A DNA stretch of 64,000 nucleotides from Mucilaginibacter rivuli (lineage in GTDB: Bacteria > Bacteroidota > Bacteroidia > Sphingobacteriales > Sphingobacteriaceae). The notes beneath the pieces were generated by a model, which was given only the letters and a program-made list of their open reading frames with translations, had not been told where the DNA came from and did not search any database. The translations under genes were made by a program, and so were the position numbers. How positions within the stretch are numbered: the first letter of the stretch is position 1; every line of letters starts with the position of its first letter. Shown here one piece after another: positions 20,201-29,039 of this stretch. The stretch covers positions 124,001 through 188,000 of the forward strand of contig NZ_JAHXPQ010000002.1 in NCBI RefSeq assembly GCF_019391655.1. Reading direction: 5' to 3'.

Positions 20201-20544
20201 CAGAGACCAATACCGGTGACGGGCGTTATGGAAAGGCCTATGCAACTTATAACTCGCCTTTTGCGGCGACACAAGATGCAGTTTATTCAAGCGACTATAT
20301 CAGGGTCAGGAACATTACCCTGGGCTACAACTTTAAGCCGCTTATTAAGACCCCGGTAATTCAGGCTGCGAGGGCGTATATTTCGCTGGAGAATTTTTTC
20401 GGAGCTGATAAATATACCAATGGCCTGAACCCGGATGCGGCCAATACTACAGTTAGTACCAATTCGAATTATCCGCAGGCCGGTGATTATGGCGGCTTGC
20501 CATTGGCTAAATCAATTGTTTTCGGCTTAAATTTTACGTTTTAA
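17251..20544 (+). CDS. SusC/RagA-family TonB-dependent outer-membrane transporter
   Basis: 1097 residues. Signal peptide about 1-35 (hydrophobic core LQAIFAIGMLLFTLPLSANA). The carboxypeptidase-regulatory-like domain runs about 48-112 (LTGRVIDETGQPLIGV through LTYIGYDTQEI). The family motif LNEVVVIGYGTQKK precedes the plug, which holds VRGNASISAGNEPLYVVDG and LKDAAAAAIYGSRASNG. The barrel ends in FGLNFTF. It imports oligosaccharides with its SusD partner, which starts 15 bp downstream. The neighbouring GH2, CE6 and CE4 genes suggest an acetylated galactose- or uronate-containing glycan, though the substrate is not fixed by sequence. Confidence 0.96.
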   Translation: MRHYLQIKLAGFHRLQAIFAIGMLLFTLPLSANASVTYTRTGTSMRDIRLTGRVIDETGQPLIGVGIKIKGATGGTSTDVTGAFTISVPDNATLVLTYIGYDTQEILVGNQTSVTIKMLPSSKSLNEVVVIGYGTQKKSNVTGSISSLKNDNLDQRPITRVDQALVGQLAGVNVKQTTGVPGKPFSIQVRGNASISAGNEPLYVVDGFPLTPNASNVANGSYSNGNPLDNINPADIENIEVLKDAAAAAIYGSRASNGVVLITTKRGKSGAPRITLNTSVGYNQASKQLKMLNDEQWIARATEIINGQYIAKAGAFGATVNDDANTRRAKLTASGLPLSGNQINTAYMPDPRWAIPGHPGLQYYNWQDVIERKGLMQTNELSISGSTDAVSYYVSGGYQDQNGFITGLGYKQYTVRANVEVNLSKKLKVGVNVAPSYSITQDPGVEGKDAIFSTSLTGTPLQEDSVGLYPNFGKNAVGTYSGGFTSPLGKLENNVNTLKKYRTLTSGYAEYQILPRLSFKTSVNYDNSIGRTNVYTPYFTQGTVASRIFSPTNLNVLATTSGSYNEYQRQTFVIENTLNFNASFKKVHTLSLLLGQSYNTDRLDNQSASSVGGYNNATVQTLSAAAGTSANSSATRSVLESYFARAQYSYKDKYLLLASIRSDGSSRFGENNKFGIFPAASLAWRVIQEDFMKKAPVFSDLKIRFSFGVNGNSNIGDYASISQIGNANIVAGGTPAATIGQAPSNLANPSLQWEKSQTYDGGLDFGLFNNRLTGSFDYYNKFSDQLLLFVQVPEITGFGSYLSNAGSMRSVGEELELTSRNIIGRFAWSTSLNISHNQNKIVSLGAGQNQIIIPNSFNVSDAILRVGESLNSVYVLKYNGFLTAADVANKVPTYGAESVGDPKFEDYNSDGTISEADKQIVGHPNPSYTFGITNTFRFKNFELSVLVQGQQGGTFYSELARAIARPGQAYTDNVPASIVNRWYSETNTGDGRYGKAYATYNSPFAATQDAVYSSDYIRVRNITLGYNFKPLIKTPVIQAARAYISLENFFGADKYTNGLNPDAANTTVSTNSNYPQAGDYGGLPLAKSIVFGLNFTF

Positions 20545-20559
20545 TTGAATAGAAAGACG

Positions 20560-22101
20560 ATGAAAAATAAATACATCATAGCGACACTTTCGCTCCTTAT
20601 GTTTACGGTAGCATGCCGCAAGGATCTTGACCAGGTGCCTTTGTCATCAGCGACTACCGCGACCTTTTATTTACAAACCAGTGATTTTATACAAGGTACG
20701 AACGCGATCTATAATAGTTTGCGGGGCTACCCGACGCGGGCGATCTATTTATCCGAGATACGGTCGGATAATTTATACAACGATACGGAGCAGGGCCGGG
20801 ACTGGGACCCGCTGAAGGATTTTGCTAAGGGCATAGCCCCCAATAATTTAGTGGAGGAAGCGTGGGCATCAGATTTCAGTGGTATATTCAGGGCTAATAC
20901 CGTGTTGGACCAATTGAAAAAGAATGGCAACCTGGTCGGAGTGCCTGCACTGGCTAACAGGCTCACCGCCGAGGCGCGCTGTATGCGTGGCTTCTTCTAT
21001 TTCGATCTGGTAAGGTATTTTGGTAAAGTGCCGATCACACAAAGTCCGGTTACGGCGGAAGAAGCAAAAATTATACCCCGCAGCCCCGTAGCGGACGTTT
21101 ATCAATTGATCATGGCTGACCTCCAGTTTGCGATCGCCAATCTTCCGGCGAACTACGCGGGCGCATATCCTTCATATGTTACGACGGACGTGGGTAAACC
21201 GACCAAATTTGCAGCGGAAGCAATGCTCGCCCAGGTCTATATGGCAAGATCATCCGCAACCTATAATATCGAAGGCCCTGGAATGGCGACTAACGAATGG
21301 GGGCTGGCCTTACCCTTATTACAGGATATCATCAGTAACGGCGGATTCGTGTTCAACCCAAACTATGCCAATATTTTCGCCTACAGCAATACCAGCCCAC
21401 TGGTTAACAAGGAGGCAGTATTTGATATCATGTACATCAGTGGCCTCAATCCGATTTTAGGTAGTAATTTCCCGTGGCAGCTTGCACCGGCCACCTATTT
21501 CAGCTCGATCAACGCGCCGTCCTCCGGAAATGGCTCATTGGGCATTATGCCGGTATCAAATAACTTGCTTTCATCTTACGAGAGCGGTGATGTGAGGAAG
21601 GCTATTACCATTTTCACCAATGGTTTTACCTATGCCGGGAGTTTCGAGCCGCGCCCATTCTTTAAAAAGTACGTGGATATTAACAATATCCCCAAAAATA
21701 ACAACTCGGATTGGGGTGTGAATTATATGGTGATCCGCTATACGGATGTGCTGATGATGAAGGCCGAGTGTATATTGCGGGGCGCACCGGGAACTCCGGC
21801 TGATGTCGAAGCGATCATTAATCCGGTTCGCGTTCGTGCCGGGCTAACCGCAAAGACAGGCTATACTATCGCACAGCTTTTTGATGAGCGCAGGCGCGAA
21901 TTCGCAGATGAGGGTTACAGGTGGTTCGATCTTCAGCGAAGCGGAGATCTGGTTAATATGATGAATAATTGGGCAAGTATTGATGATAAAGCCACACCGA
22001 AACGGATCAATACAGTTACGAACAATTATGTAATTTATCCGGTGCCTCAGTCACAGATCAACGCAGCGCCTGGTTTATATACTCAAAACCCTGGCTATTA
22101 A
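20560..22101 (+). CDS. SusD/RagB-family outer-membrane nutrient-binding lipoprotein
   Basis: 513 residues from the ATG at 20560, chosen over an in-frame TTG at 20545 that abuts the susC stop. The lipoprotein signal MKNKYIIATLSLLMFTVAC places the lipid on Cys19. The helical SusD core is visible (DFIQGTNAIYNSLRGYPTRA, AEARCMRGFFYFDLVRYFGKVPI), and the C-terminal signature is DERRREFADEGYRWFDLQR. It partners the SusC immediately upstream. A strong terminator begins 5 bp after the stop, so susCD is a self-contained transcription unit and the following GH2 gene needs its own promoter or read-through. Confidence 0.96.
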   Translation: MKNKYIIATLSLLMFTVACRKDLDQVPLSSATTATFYLQTSDFIQGTNAIYNSLRGYPTRAIYLSEIRSDNLYNDTEQGRDWDPLKDFAKGIAPNNLVEEAWASDFSGIFRANTVLDQLKKNGNLVGVPALANRLTAEARCMRGFFYFDLVRYFGKVPITQSPVTAEEAKIIPRSPVADVYQLIMADLQFAIANLPANYAGAYPSYVTTDVGKPTKFAAEAMLAQVYMARSSATYNIEGPGMATNEWGLALPLLQDIISNGGFVFNPNYANIFAYSNTSPLVNKEAVFDIMYISGLNPILGSNFPWQLAPATYFSSINAPSSGNGSLGIMPVSNNLLSSYESGDVRKAITIFTNGFTYAGSFEPRPFFKKYVDINNIPKNNNSDWGVNYMVIRYTDVLMMKAECILRGAPGTPADVEAIINPVRVRAGLTAKTGYTIAQLFDERRREFADEGYRWFDLQRSGDLVNMMNNWASIDDKATPKRINTVTNNYVIYPVPQSQINAAPGLYTQNPGY

Positions 22102-22105
22102 TCAT

Positions 22106-22140
22106 AAAGCACCTGCTACAATATTGCGGCAGGTGCTTTT
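22106..22140 (+). terminator. Intrinsic terminator after susCD
   Basis: A perfect 11-bp stem (AAAGCACCTGC / GCAGGTGCTTT) with a 12-nt loop is followed by a short T run, 5 bp after the susD stop. Confidence 0.88.
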
Positions 22141-22194
22141 ATCAACATATCAAAAGAAATTCAATATTTTTAAATTTATAGGCACAATTATTTT

Positions 22195-25059
22195 ATGAAC
22201 GTACGTACCACTATCGCAGCGCTGTTGCTGTTTGTTAGTTTCCAGGCTGCTGCACAGGAGCAAATGAGTTTGAGCGGCAACTGGCACTTTGCCTTGGCCA
22301 AAACTGGGGAGGAAGCAGAACAACTGTCAAAATTTTACGAAGAGAAATTTGACGCTTCCAGTTTTAAACCGATACCCGTACCCTCTAATTGGGCCGTATT
22401 GGGATTCGAAGAGCCAGTGTACAGGGGCTTCAAGGAGGATAAAGCAAGCGAAGGGTTTTATTTGTATGAATTTAAAGCTCCATTGGAATACAAAGGTAAG
22501 CGCGTATTGCTGAATTTCGGGGGTGTTTGGTCATCGGCAGAAGTATGGTTGAACGGAAAACGCCTCGGTGATCATCATGGAGGATATTCATCTTTCGCCT
22601 TTAACGTTTCGGACAAGATCAAAGCCGGAGCATCAAACCAGCTCGCCGTCCGGGTGCGCCAGGTTAATGAAGATTATAAATTCGACGTCAATGACGACTG
22701 GACCTTAGGCGGTATCTACCGGGATGTAACATTGGAAGCCATGCCTCAAAAGAGGTGGTTCGATCACGTCGTATTCAAAACGGAATTTGATAAGGCTTAT
22801 CAGAATGCTGATCTTAAGATCAGCACCATGGTCAACGATAAAAACAAAGGTACCTTACCGGGGAACTATCCAAGTCCTGGAGAAGCCTATCATTTGCGAT
22901 TTACGTTGACCGATAAAGCCGGTAAAGTTATCGCTCATCAGGATTCGCTGATCCCTGCGCATACTTCCACCGGGCGGGAAATATTGACCAGTTTCCGTGT
23001 TAATGCCCCGTTGCGCTGGACAGCTGAAACGCCCTATTTGTATAATCTGCAAGTTGAATTGTTTGAAAAGGGGAAAGTAACCCAATCCTATGCCGCGCCT
23101 GTGGGCTTCAGGCAAATATCTACTGAAGGTGGTGTATTCAGAATTAACGGACAGGCTGTCAAATTGCGGGGAGTGAACCGACACGATGAACACCCAGATG
23201 TGGGTCGGGCTACGAACCGGAAGATATGGTTGCAGGACCTTACGCTCATGAAACAGGCAAACATCAATTATATCCGTATGTCCCATTATGCTCCGGCGAA
23301 AGGTTTCGTGCAACTGGCCGATTCTTTGGGGATGTATCTTGGCGAAGAGGTTTCTATGGGCGGCGCGGGCGAACTGATGTATAATCCCTCTTTTTCTCCC
23401 GCAGTATTACAGCGATCTTATGAAACCGTGGTGCGCGATATCAATGACCCTGCTGTCGTCTATTGGTCGATTGGTAATGAGGACCCGCTAACACCTTTAC
23501 ATCTGGCTTCGATCAAACTGGTCAAGGCTTTGGATCCGACAAGACCGGTACTGATTCCATGGAGAGCGGAAGAATGGCTGCCTGTCGATATTGATATTCT
23601 GGCGCCCCATTACTGGCAGCCAAAAGAGTATGATAACCTGGCCGCGCATTCCACACGACCGATCATATCAACTGAATACACCCATGCTTTTGGCGTCAAT
23701 GGTTTTGGCGGCCTGGAGCTTCGTTGGAAGGCGCTCACCAAGCATCCAGCAGGTGCAGGCGCAGCAATCTGGATGTGGGCGGATCAGGGCATCAAAACCC
23801 CTGTTAAGAGATTAAAAGGTAAAACTTCCGACATGAACGGGGGCGATGACTACCTGCGCATCGATGAAGCGGGCTGGGATGGCATCGTGGATTCTTACCG
23901 AAATTTTACCCGCGACTATTGGGAGGCCAAAGCGGTCTACGCCCAGGTTTATCCAGCAACGGATAAAATCTCTTTTTCTAACCGCCAGGCTACATTGGCG
24001 ATCCCAATACAAAATGATTTTGATTTTACTGATTTAAACACGGTTAAGATCGCCTGGTCGATATTTGCTGACGAGACCGAATTGGCTGCCGGTGCCGGAT
24101 CGGTCGCTGGTAAACCGCACAATGTTTCAACTTTCAATTTGCCTTTGGATAAGATCAAAAATATTGTTCCCGGCAAAACCTATTATGCGAGGTTCATTTT
24201 TACCAGAGCGGATGGAACGGAGATCACCAGAGAATCGATAGACCTGGTCCCGCAGGATAATAAATCGGCCAAAACTATCAGCGGTAACCTCACTGTAACT
24301 AAAGGCGACAATGTGATCATCGAAGCCGGGGAAACAAAATACACTTTTGATACTAAAACCGGGCAACTTATATCGGCAAGTTTAAAAGGCAAAACACTGG
24401 TTACCGACCTGCGACCGGTGATCTGGCACAAACCTGATCGTTCAGAAATGAGCGTCATTGGCAAGGCGGATGCTAAAGATGCCGCTGACCTAAATAAGTT
24501 TACACAATCGGTAGTTAGCTGGGATGTGCAACAAGGTCAGTCAGCAGTGATGATCAATGCCAAAGTGGATTATGTAGTCGATTCAAAAGATCAGTTCACC
24601 ACCACCTGCAATTATACGATTACTGCAGATGGGAAAATGAAAGTTAAATATCAGATAGCTACGAAAGTCGCGGTTTCCTGTGTTCCTGTAGTAGGTATGG
24701 CAGCCCAGTTCAGCGGAGACCTTGATCGGCTACGCTGGTTGGGTTTGGGTCCATACAGTGCTTATCCTAATAAAAGGTCAGCCCCTATCCTCGGCGTATG
24801 GGGTGGCGCTGCCAACGGGGCCGAAGTAGCGGGAACAAAAGCGATGCGATGGGCCGAACAATCTGGATCAGCCGGAATTGTGCGGGTGACCAATGACGGA
24901 TACCTTGAACATGATTCCGCTAAGCCGGGATCATTAAGCATCCTGTCAGGCGTTTTGGGTAGGCCGGAGAAAGGGCGTAAAGCTGATGATTCCGTTCCGC
25001 AACTCCTGACTAACGGTGAGCCGTTAACTGGTGAGTTCACCATTGAATTGTTTAAGTAA
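22195..25059 (+). CDS. Secreted GH2 beta-galactosidase-like enzyme
   Basis: 954 residues with a signal peptide (about 1-21, ending SFQAAAQ). Full LacZ-like layout: sugar-binding domain about 25-190 (LSGNWHF, VWLNGKRLGDHHGGYSSFAF), Ig-like domain about 190-310, and a TIM barrel starting at VKLRGVNRHDEHPDVGRA. The acid/base is E429 in SIGNED and the nucleophile is E494 in ISTEYTHAFG, both intact. Further Ig-like and Bgal_small_N-like domains follow (about 590-954, with MAAQFSGDLDRLRWLGLGPYSAYPNK). It hydrolyses terminal beta-galactosides or related residues in the periplasm. It follows susCD after a terminator and precedes two esterase genes, so it probably trims oligosaccharides imported by that SusCD pair. 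Confidence 0.9.
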   Translation: MNVRTTIAALLLFVSFQAAAQEQMSLSGNWHFALAKTGEEAEQLSKFYEEKFDASSFKPIPVPSNWAVLGFEEPVYRGFKEDKASEGFYLYEFKAPLEYKGKRVLLNFGGVWSSAEVWLNGKRLGDHHGGYSSFAFNVSDKIKAGASNQLAVRVRQVNEDYKFDVNDDWTLGGIYRDVTLEAMPQKRWFDHVVFKTEFDKAYQNADLKISTMVNDKNKGTLPGNYPSPGEAYHLRFTLTDKAGKVIAHQDSLIPAHTSTGREILTSFRVNAPLRWTAETPYLYNLQVELFEKGKVTQSYAAPVGFRQISTEGGVFRINGQAVKLRGVNRHDEHPDVGRATNRKIWLQDLTLMKQANINYIRMSHYAPAKGFVQLADSLGMYLGEEVSMGGAGELMYNPSFSPAVLQRSYETVVRDINDPAVVYWSIGNEDPLTPLHLASIKLVKALDPTRPVLIPWRAEEWLPVDIDILAPHYWQPKEYDNLAAHSTRPIISTEYTHAFGVNGFGGLELRWKALTKHPAGAGAAIWMWADQGIKTPVKRLKGKTSDMNGGDDYLRIDEAGWDGIVDSYRNFTRDYWEAKAVYAQVYPATDKISFSNRQATLAIPIQNDFDFTDLNTVKIAWSIFADETELAAGAGSVAGKPHNVSTFNLPLDKIKNIVPGKTYYARFIFTRADGTEITRESIDLVPQDNKSAKTISGNLTVTKGDNVIIEAGETKYTFDTKTGQLISASLKGKTLVTDLRPVIWHKPDRSEMSVIGKADAKDAADLNKFTQSVVSWDVQQGQSAVMINAKVDYVVDSKDQFTTTCNYTITADGKMKVKYQIATKVAVSCVPVVGMAAQFSGDLDRLRWLGLGPYSAYPNKRSAPILGVWGGAANGAEVAGTKAMRWAEQSGSAGIVRVTNDGYLEHDSAKPGSLSILSGVLGRPEKGRKADDSVPQLLTNGEPLTGEFTIELFK

Positions 25060-25073
25060 CTTCGTTCCGGCTT

Positions 25074-25090
25074 TCGTATTAGTAATACGA
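25074..25090. repeat. 17-bp odd-centred palindrome
   Basis: TCGTATTA-G-TAATACGA is perfectly symmetric with 8-bp arms, in the 70-bp gap between the GH2 and CE6 genes. It could be an operator or a small RNA hairpin. It lacks a T run, so a terminator is unlikely. Confidence 0.4.
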
Positions 25091-25129
25091 CTATCAAACG
25101 AATTTTAAATTTTACTCATAAATGTTTTA

Positions 25130-25954
25130 ATGAAAAGCATGAAATATATTGCCCTGTTATCGTTAATTGTTTGTGCACAGATCGCATCCGCTCAGATCAA
25201 ACCCAACACACGAACTGTCGTATCTCCACCAAAGAAGCTCTGGCTTTTTTTACTCGCAGGGCAGTCCAATATGGCCGGACGCGGAGCCGTGGAAGCCGCA
25301 GATACCATTCCCAATAGCCATGTATTGATTCTGAATAAAGATGGTAAATGGGAAATAGCAAAAGACCCTATTCATTTTGACAGGGATTATGCTGGCGTTG
25401 GGCCAGGTTTTACTTTTGGCAAGGCGATTCTGGTTAAAGACACATCTGTTTACATAGGCCTAATCCCCTGTGCTGTCGGCGGTTCCGCTATTAAATCCTG
25501 GAAACCTAACAGCGGTAAGAACTACCAGGTGGCGCTTGACCGTACCCGAGCAGCTATGCAAAGCGGAGAGTTGAAAGGGATTATCTGGGACCAGGGCGAA
25601 ACGGACTGTACAGAGAAGGGCGTTATTGACTATGCTGAAAAAATGACCGATCTCATTAATGGGTTCAGGACGGATCTTGGTAATGCCAAACTTCCGTTCA
25701 TAGCGGGCGAGTTACCCGCATTTCAAATGCAGCAACCCGACAAAGCCCATCAACTCGTCGATAATCCCTATGTTCAGCAGATAAATGCGGTTATCCATGG
25801 GTTGAAAGGTAAGATCACTAACTACGATTATGTTACTTCGGAACAAACTGAGCACCGTGGTGACCACCTCCATTATAATACAGTTTCCGCTCGCTTAATG
25901 GGTGAGCGGTATGCTGCCCTAATGAAAAAATTGCTGGCGATCAGCAGTAAATAA
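25130..25954 (+). CDS. SASA/CE6-family carbohydrate acetylesterase
   Basis: 274 residues with a signal peptide (about 1-22, ending ASAQ). The SGNH-type fold is shown by block I LLAGQSNMAGRG with nucleophile Ser46, the oxyanion segment CAVGGSAIKSW, the GIIWDQGETDC block and the final GDHLHYN with D245 and H248. Length fits the family. It removes O-acetyl groups from plant polysaccharides. The next gene, a CE4 deacetylase, follows after 13 bp, so the two probably act together on an acetylated glycan taken up by the upstream SusCD. Sialate O-acetylesterase is a common label for this family, but a plant-glycan substrate fits better here. Confidence 0.9.
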   Translation: MKSMKYIALLSLIVCAQIASAQIKPNTRTVVSPPKKLWLFLLAGQSNMAGRGAVEAADTIPNSHVLILNKDGKWEIAKDPIHFDRDYAGVGPGFTFGKAILVKDTSVYIGLIPCAVGGSAIKSWKPNSGKNYQVALDRTRAAMQSGELKGIIWDQGETDCTEKGVIDYAEKMTDLINGFRTDLGNAKLPFIAGELPAFQMQQPDKAHQLVDNPYVQQINAVIHGLKGKITNYDYVTSEQTEHRGDHLHYNTVSARLMGERYAALMKKLLAISSK

Positions 25955-25967
25955 TAAATCAGAACAG

Positions 25968-26717
25968 ATGAAAAAAATACTAATTATTATCACGGCTTGC
26001 CTGGCCTTTTCAGCGCAATTACTGCATGCTCAAACGGTTAAGGCCCAATCTCCGCCGGTCATTGTGCTCAGCTTTGATGATGCTGAGGAAAGTCATTATA
26101 TCAATGTTGCTCCCTTGTTAAAAAAGTTTCATTTTGGTGCGACATTCATGGTCTGTGAGTTTCCGGTCAAACCACCTGCCGATAGTAGCTATTACATGAC
26201 CTGGAAACAGATCAGAGAACTCTACGATATGGGGTTCGAGATCGGTAACCATACAGCACGGCACAATAATCTTACAAAAATGAGTGCTGATGAGATAAAA
26301 AAATCAGTTGGCTACATTGAAGATAAGTGTAAGCAATACGGAATACCTAAACCGATATCCTTTGCTTATCCGGGCAACCGTAATGATAGTGCTGCTGAGG
26401 TAGTCCTGAAACAGATGGGATATAAATATGCCCGAACCGGTGGCAGCGTTTACTTCACTCCGGGTAAGGATTCATATTTGGCTATTCCAAGTTATACAAT
26501 GGGATCAACTGAAAAGTTACAACCCAGGACAATGGAAGCACTTGAAAATCTGAGACCCGGTCAGATTTTGGCCTTTACCATTCATGGTATACCTGATCCG
26601 GTACATGATGGATATACCACTTCGGTCGATGTATTTACTAAATACCTCGAATATATGCGGGATCACCATTTCAAAGTTATTGCTATGCGCGACCTATCAC
26701 AATATATCACAAACTAA
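25968..26717 (+). CDS. Secreted polysaccharide deacetylase (NodB-homology, CE4)
   Basis: 249 residues with a signal peptide (about 1-21). NodB motif 1 reads LSFDDAE (D37, D38), with Ala in place of the usual Gly. Motif 2 is HTARH (H95 and H99), which with D38 forms the metal site. Motif 3 appears as FAYPGNRND, and a late TIHG block matches the conserved His motif. CE4 enzymes remove N- or O-acetyl groups from chitin, peptidoglycan or xylan. Placement 13 bp after a CE6 esterase favours O-deacetylation of an imported glycan. An N-acetyl substrate cannot be excluded. Confidence 0.88.
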   Translation: MKKILIIITACLAFSAQLLHAQTVKAQSPPVIVLSFDDAEESHYINVAPLLKKFHFGATFMVCEFPVKPPADSSYYMTWKQIRELYDMGFEIGNHTARHNNLTKMSADEIKKSVGYIEDKCKQYGIPKPISFAYPGNRNDSAAEVVLKQMGYKYARTGGSVYFTPGKDSYLAIPSYTMGSTEKLQPRTMEALENLRPGQILAFTIHGIPDPVHDGYTTSVDVFTKYLEYMRDHHFKVIAMRDLSQYITN

Positions 26718-26728
26718 CCTTTATCTAG

Positions 26729-26760
26729 CTTCAGGACAGCTGCTAAAAAGCATCCTGAGG
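26729..26760 (+). terminator. Weak hairpin after CE4 gene
   Basis: CTTCAGGA and TCCTGAGG pair with one wobble around a 16-nt interior that also pairs (GCT/AGC). Only a short CTTT follows. It is a possible terminator for the CE6-CE4 transcript. Confidence 0.35.
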
Positions 26761-26893
26761 CTTTGCGACCAACTGCTGGTTTTTAAAATAGCTGACTTCA
26801 GGGAGGCGGTAATGAAGGTCGGGTTGCGTTTGATTTTTTGTGTTCTGGGCTCTTTTACCCGTGAAATTGGAAATTTAAATTTGTTATAAATCA

Positions 26894-27039
26894 TTGATTA
26901 TCAAGTAAATGTGTAAATCAAGGAGCAAAAATTAAAAATGGTCTTAAATTGTTGATTATCAATATGTTACAGGTGTGATGTTCATGTTCTTTCTTGTACC
27001 TTATTTGTATCTTTTTTGTGTTAACTATTTGATTATCAA
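26894..27039. promoter_or_regulatory. Three copies of palindrome TTGATTATCAA
   Basis: Identical 11-mers lie at 26894-26904, 26952-26962 and 27029-27039. Each is a perfect dyad TTGAT-T-ATCAA. Centre spacings are 58 and 77 bp. They lie 340-480 bp upstream of the GH29 gene and look like operators for a dimeric regulator that may loop DNA. Confidence 0.55.
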
Positions 27040-27377
27040 TTATTTTTATTTTCTGTATCGGTAAATAACGCCACAAACAAGCAATAAGCATTGCATAATA
27101 AATTCATAAAAATAGCCTTATTTAAGCTTATTTTTTTCCTGTTTGACTGAGACAAAGCCCCCGTTTTCGTGTATTGAAAAAACTTAATAAATAAACTTTT
27201 ATCCATGTTACTTGATAAAAAAGTCGGATTTGTATAAAAAAAAGTCGAATTAACGCAACGAGAAATGCAGCACCGATAAATATATTTGTTATTGGATGGT
27301 TGTAATATAAACGCGCGGCGATATGAATACATCCATTCCAAAAGATACGGCAACCAACCGTTTAAAAACCTGATAAA

Positions 27378-29039
27378 ATGAAACGCAGAACATTAATTAA
27401 AGGGATGGCTGTTGCTATACCGTCGCTATACCTATCGCGGGCCTTGGGCAGCAATCTTTTTGATGGGCAACTTTTAAATGAGCCAATTGCCAAAGGGCCA
27501 TTCGAGCCAACATGGGAATCGCTGCAGAATTATCAAACACCTGAGTGGTATCGTGATGCCAAATTTGGCATGTGGGCGCATTGGGGGCCGCAGTGCCAGC
27601 CTGAAGCGGGCGATTGGTATGCAAGAGGCATGTATCAGGAAGGTTCGCGTCAGTATAAGTTTCACCTTCAGAAATACGGGCATCCATCAAAATTCGGATT
27701 TAAGGATGTGATCAATGTATGGAAAGCTGAAAACTGGAATCCCGAAGAATTGGTGAGCTTGTATAAAAATGCAGGCGCACAATATTTTATGGCCCTTGCC
27801 AATCATCATGACAATTTTGATCTGTACGATAGCAAGTATCAAAAACAATGGAACTCAACTAAGGTTGGTCCAAAAAAAGATTTGATTGGCGGTTGGGCAA
27901 AAGCCGCAAAAAATAACGGGCTGCCATTTGGTGTAAGTGTTCACGCCTCGCATGCATGGCGCTGGTATGAATCTGCGCAGCGGGCGGATAAAACCGGCCC
28001 CTATGCAGATATGCCCTATGATGGAAAACTTACAAAAGCAGATGGAAAAGGGCTATGGTGGGATGGCATGGACCCGCAGGAGCTGTATGCGCAGAATCAT
28101 CCGTTAAGCCAGCGTAGTTTAGAGGATAGTTCAATACACTCACAATGGGGTTGGGAGAATGGTGTATATCCGCCAACAAAAGCTTACATCGACAAATTTT
28201 ATAACCGTACTATAGAGCTTATTAACAAATACGATCCCGATGTTGTTTATTTTGACGATTCGCAGTTCCCGCTTTGGCCTGTCAGTGATGCCGGCCTGCG
28301 CATAGCTGCCCATTTATATAATAAAAGCATTAAAGAACATGGTAAACTTCGTGCTGTAATAAATGGGAAAATATTGAATGAAAATCAGCGTAAAGCTATG
28401 GTATGGGATATTGAACGTGGCCAGGCTAACGAAATTCAGCCCTTGCCATGGCAAACTGATACCTGCATTGGCGGGTGGCATTATGACAGGGGTTTGTATG
28501 AACGCAATGGTTACAAAACACCAAAAACTGTAATACAAACCTTAGTTGATATTGTAGCTAAAAATGGAAACCTGATGCTGAATATCCCTGTCAGAGGGGA
28601 TGGAACTATTGATGAAAAAGAAAGAAAGGTAGTTGAAGGGATTGGCAAATGGATGAAAGCGAACAGTGAAAGTATTTATGCCACAAGGCCATGGAAGATA
28701 TTTGGTGAAGGCCCGGCGCAAGAAGCAGCGGTAAAGTTAAGTGCGCAGGGCTTTAATGAAGGAAAAGGGAAGCCGTTTACTTATCAGGACATCCGCTTTG
28801 CAACTAAAGGCGATATTTTGTATGCTACTGCAATGGGTTGGCCTGAAGATGGTAAGCTGATTATAAAAAGTTTGGCTAAAAACAATGAGTATCTTTCAAA
28901 AGAAATTAAAAAAATAGAATGGGTGCCAACAAAACAACCTTTAAGTTTTGAAAGAAACGAAAATGGTTTGGTTATTTCGTTACCCGAAAAAACACCGGAT
29001 GAACTGAACTACGCGAATGTGGTAAAGATTTTTTCATAA
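27378..29039 (+). CDS. GH29-family alpha-L-fucosidase
   Basis: 553 residues. The N-terminus MKRRTLIKGMAVA resembles a Tat signal (twin Arg followed by a hydrophobic stretch), implying export of a folded enzyme. The TIM barrel shows GH29 hallmarks: EWYRDAKFGMWAHWGPQC, FMALANHHDNFDLYDSKY, and the nucleophile region DVVYFDDSQ with D293 or D294 as candidate nucleophile. A C-terminal beta-sandwich follows about residue 450. It removes alpha-L-fucose (possibly 2-O-methylfucose) from glycans. It stands alone, with its own long upstream region and a hairpin after the stop. The gene and its leader are visibly more AT-rich than the flanking GH2/SusCD genes, which may indicate separate acquisition. Confidence 0.9.
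   Translation: MKRRTLIKGMAVAIPSLYLSRALGSNLFDGQLLNEPIAKGPFEPTWESLQNYQTPEWYRDAKFGMWAHWGPQCQPEAGDWYARGMYQEGSRQYKFHLQKYGHPSKFGFKDVINVWKAENWNPEELVSLYKNAGAQYFMALANHHDNFDLYDSKYQKQWNSTKVGPKKDLIGGWAKAAKNNGLPFGVSVHASHAWRWYESAQRADKTGPYADMPYDGKLTKADGKGLWWDGMDPQELYAQNHPLSQRSLEDSSIHSQWGWENGVYPPTKAYIDKFYNRTIELINKYDPDVVYFDDSQFPLWPVSDAGLRIAAHLYNKSIKEHGKLRAVINGKILNENQRKAMVWDIERGQANEIQPLPWQTDTCIGGWHYDRGLYERNGYKTPKTVIQTLVDIVAKNGNLMLNIPVRGDGTIDEKERKVVEGIGKWMKANSESIYATRPWKIFGEGPAQEAAVKLSAQGFNEGKGKPFTYQDIRFATKGDILYATAMGWPEDGKLIIKSLAKNNEYLSKEIKKIEWVPTKQPLSFERNENGLVISLPEKTPDELNYANVVKIFS

Larger units (their letters stand above)
26718..27377. other. AT-rich regulatory region upstream of GH29 gene
   Basis: 660 bp without a supported gene; a 105-codon minus-strand frame is low-complexity and AT-driven. 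It carries a weak hairpin just after the CE4 gene, three identical TTGATTATCAA palindromes between 26894 and 27039, and a TATATTTG box (27281-27288) about 90 bp before the fucosidase start that fits the Bacteroidota -7 consensus. Confidence 0.55.

Noticed and set aside
26584-26889. 101-codon frame overlapping the 3' end of the CE4 gene
   Set aside because: Most of it is a shifted reading of the CE4 coding sequence; the tail runs through the hairpin and AT-rich spacer.
27036-27353. 105-codon frame on the minus strand in the AT-rich region upstream of GH29
   Set aside because: Composition is low-complexity and Ser/Asn/Lys/Phe-rich as expected from AT-rich DNA, no family features, and it covers one of the palindromes and the likely promoter.
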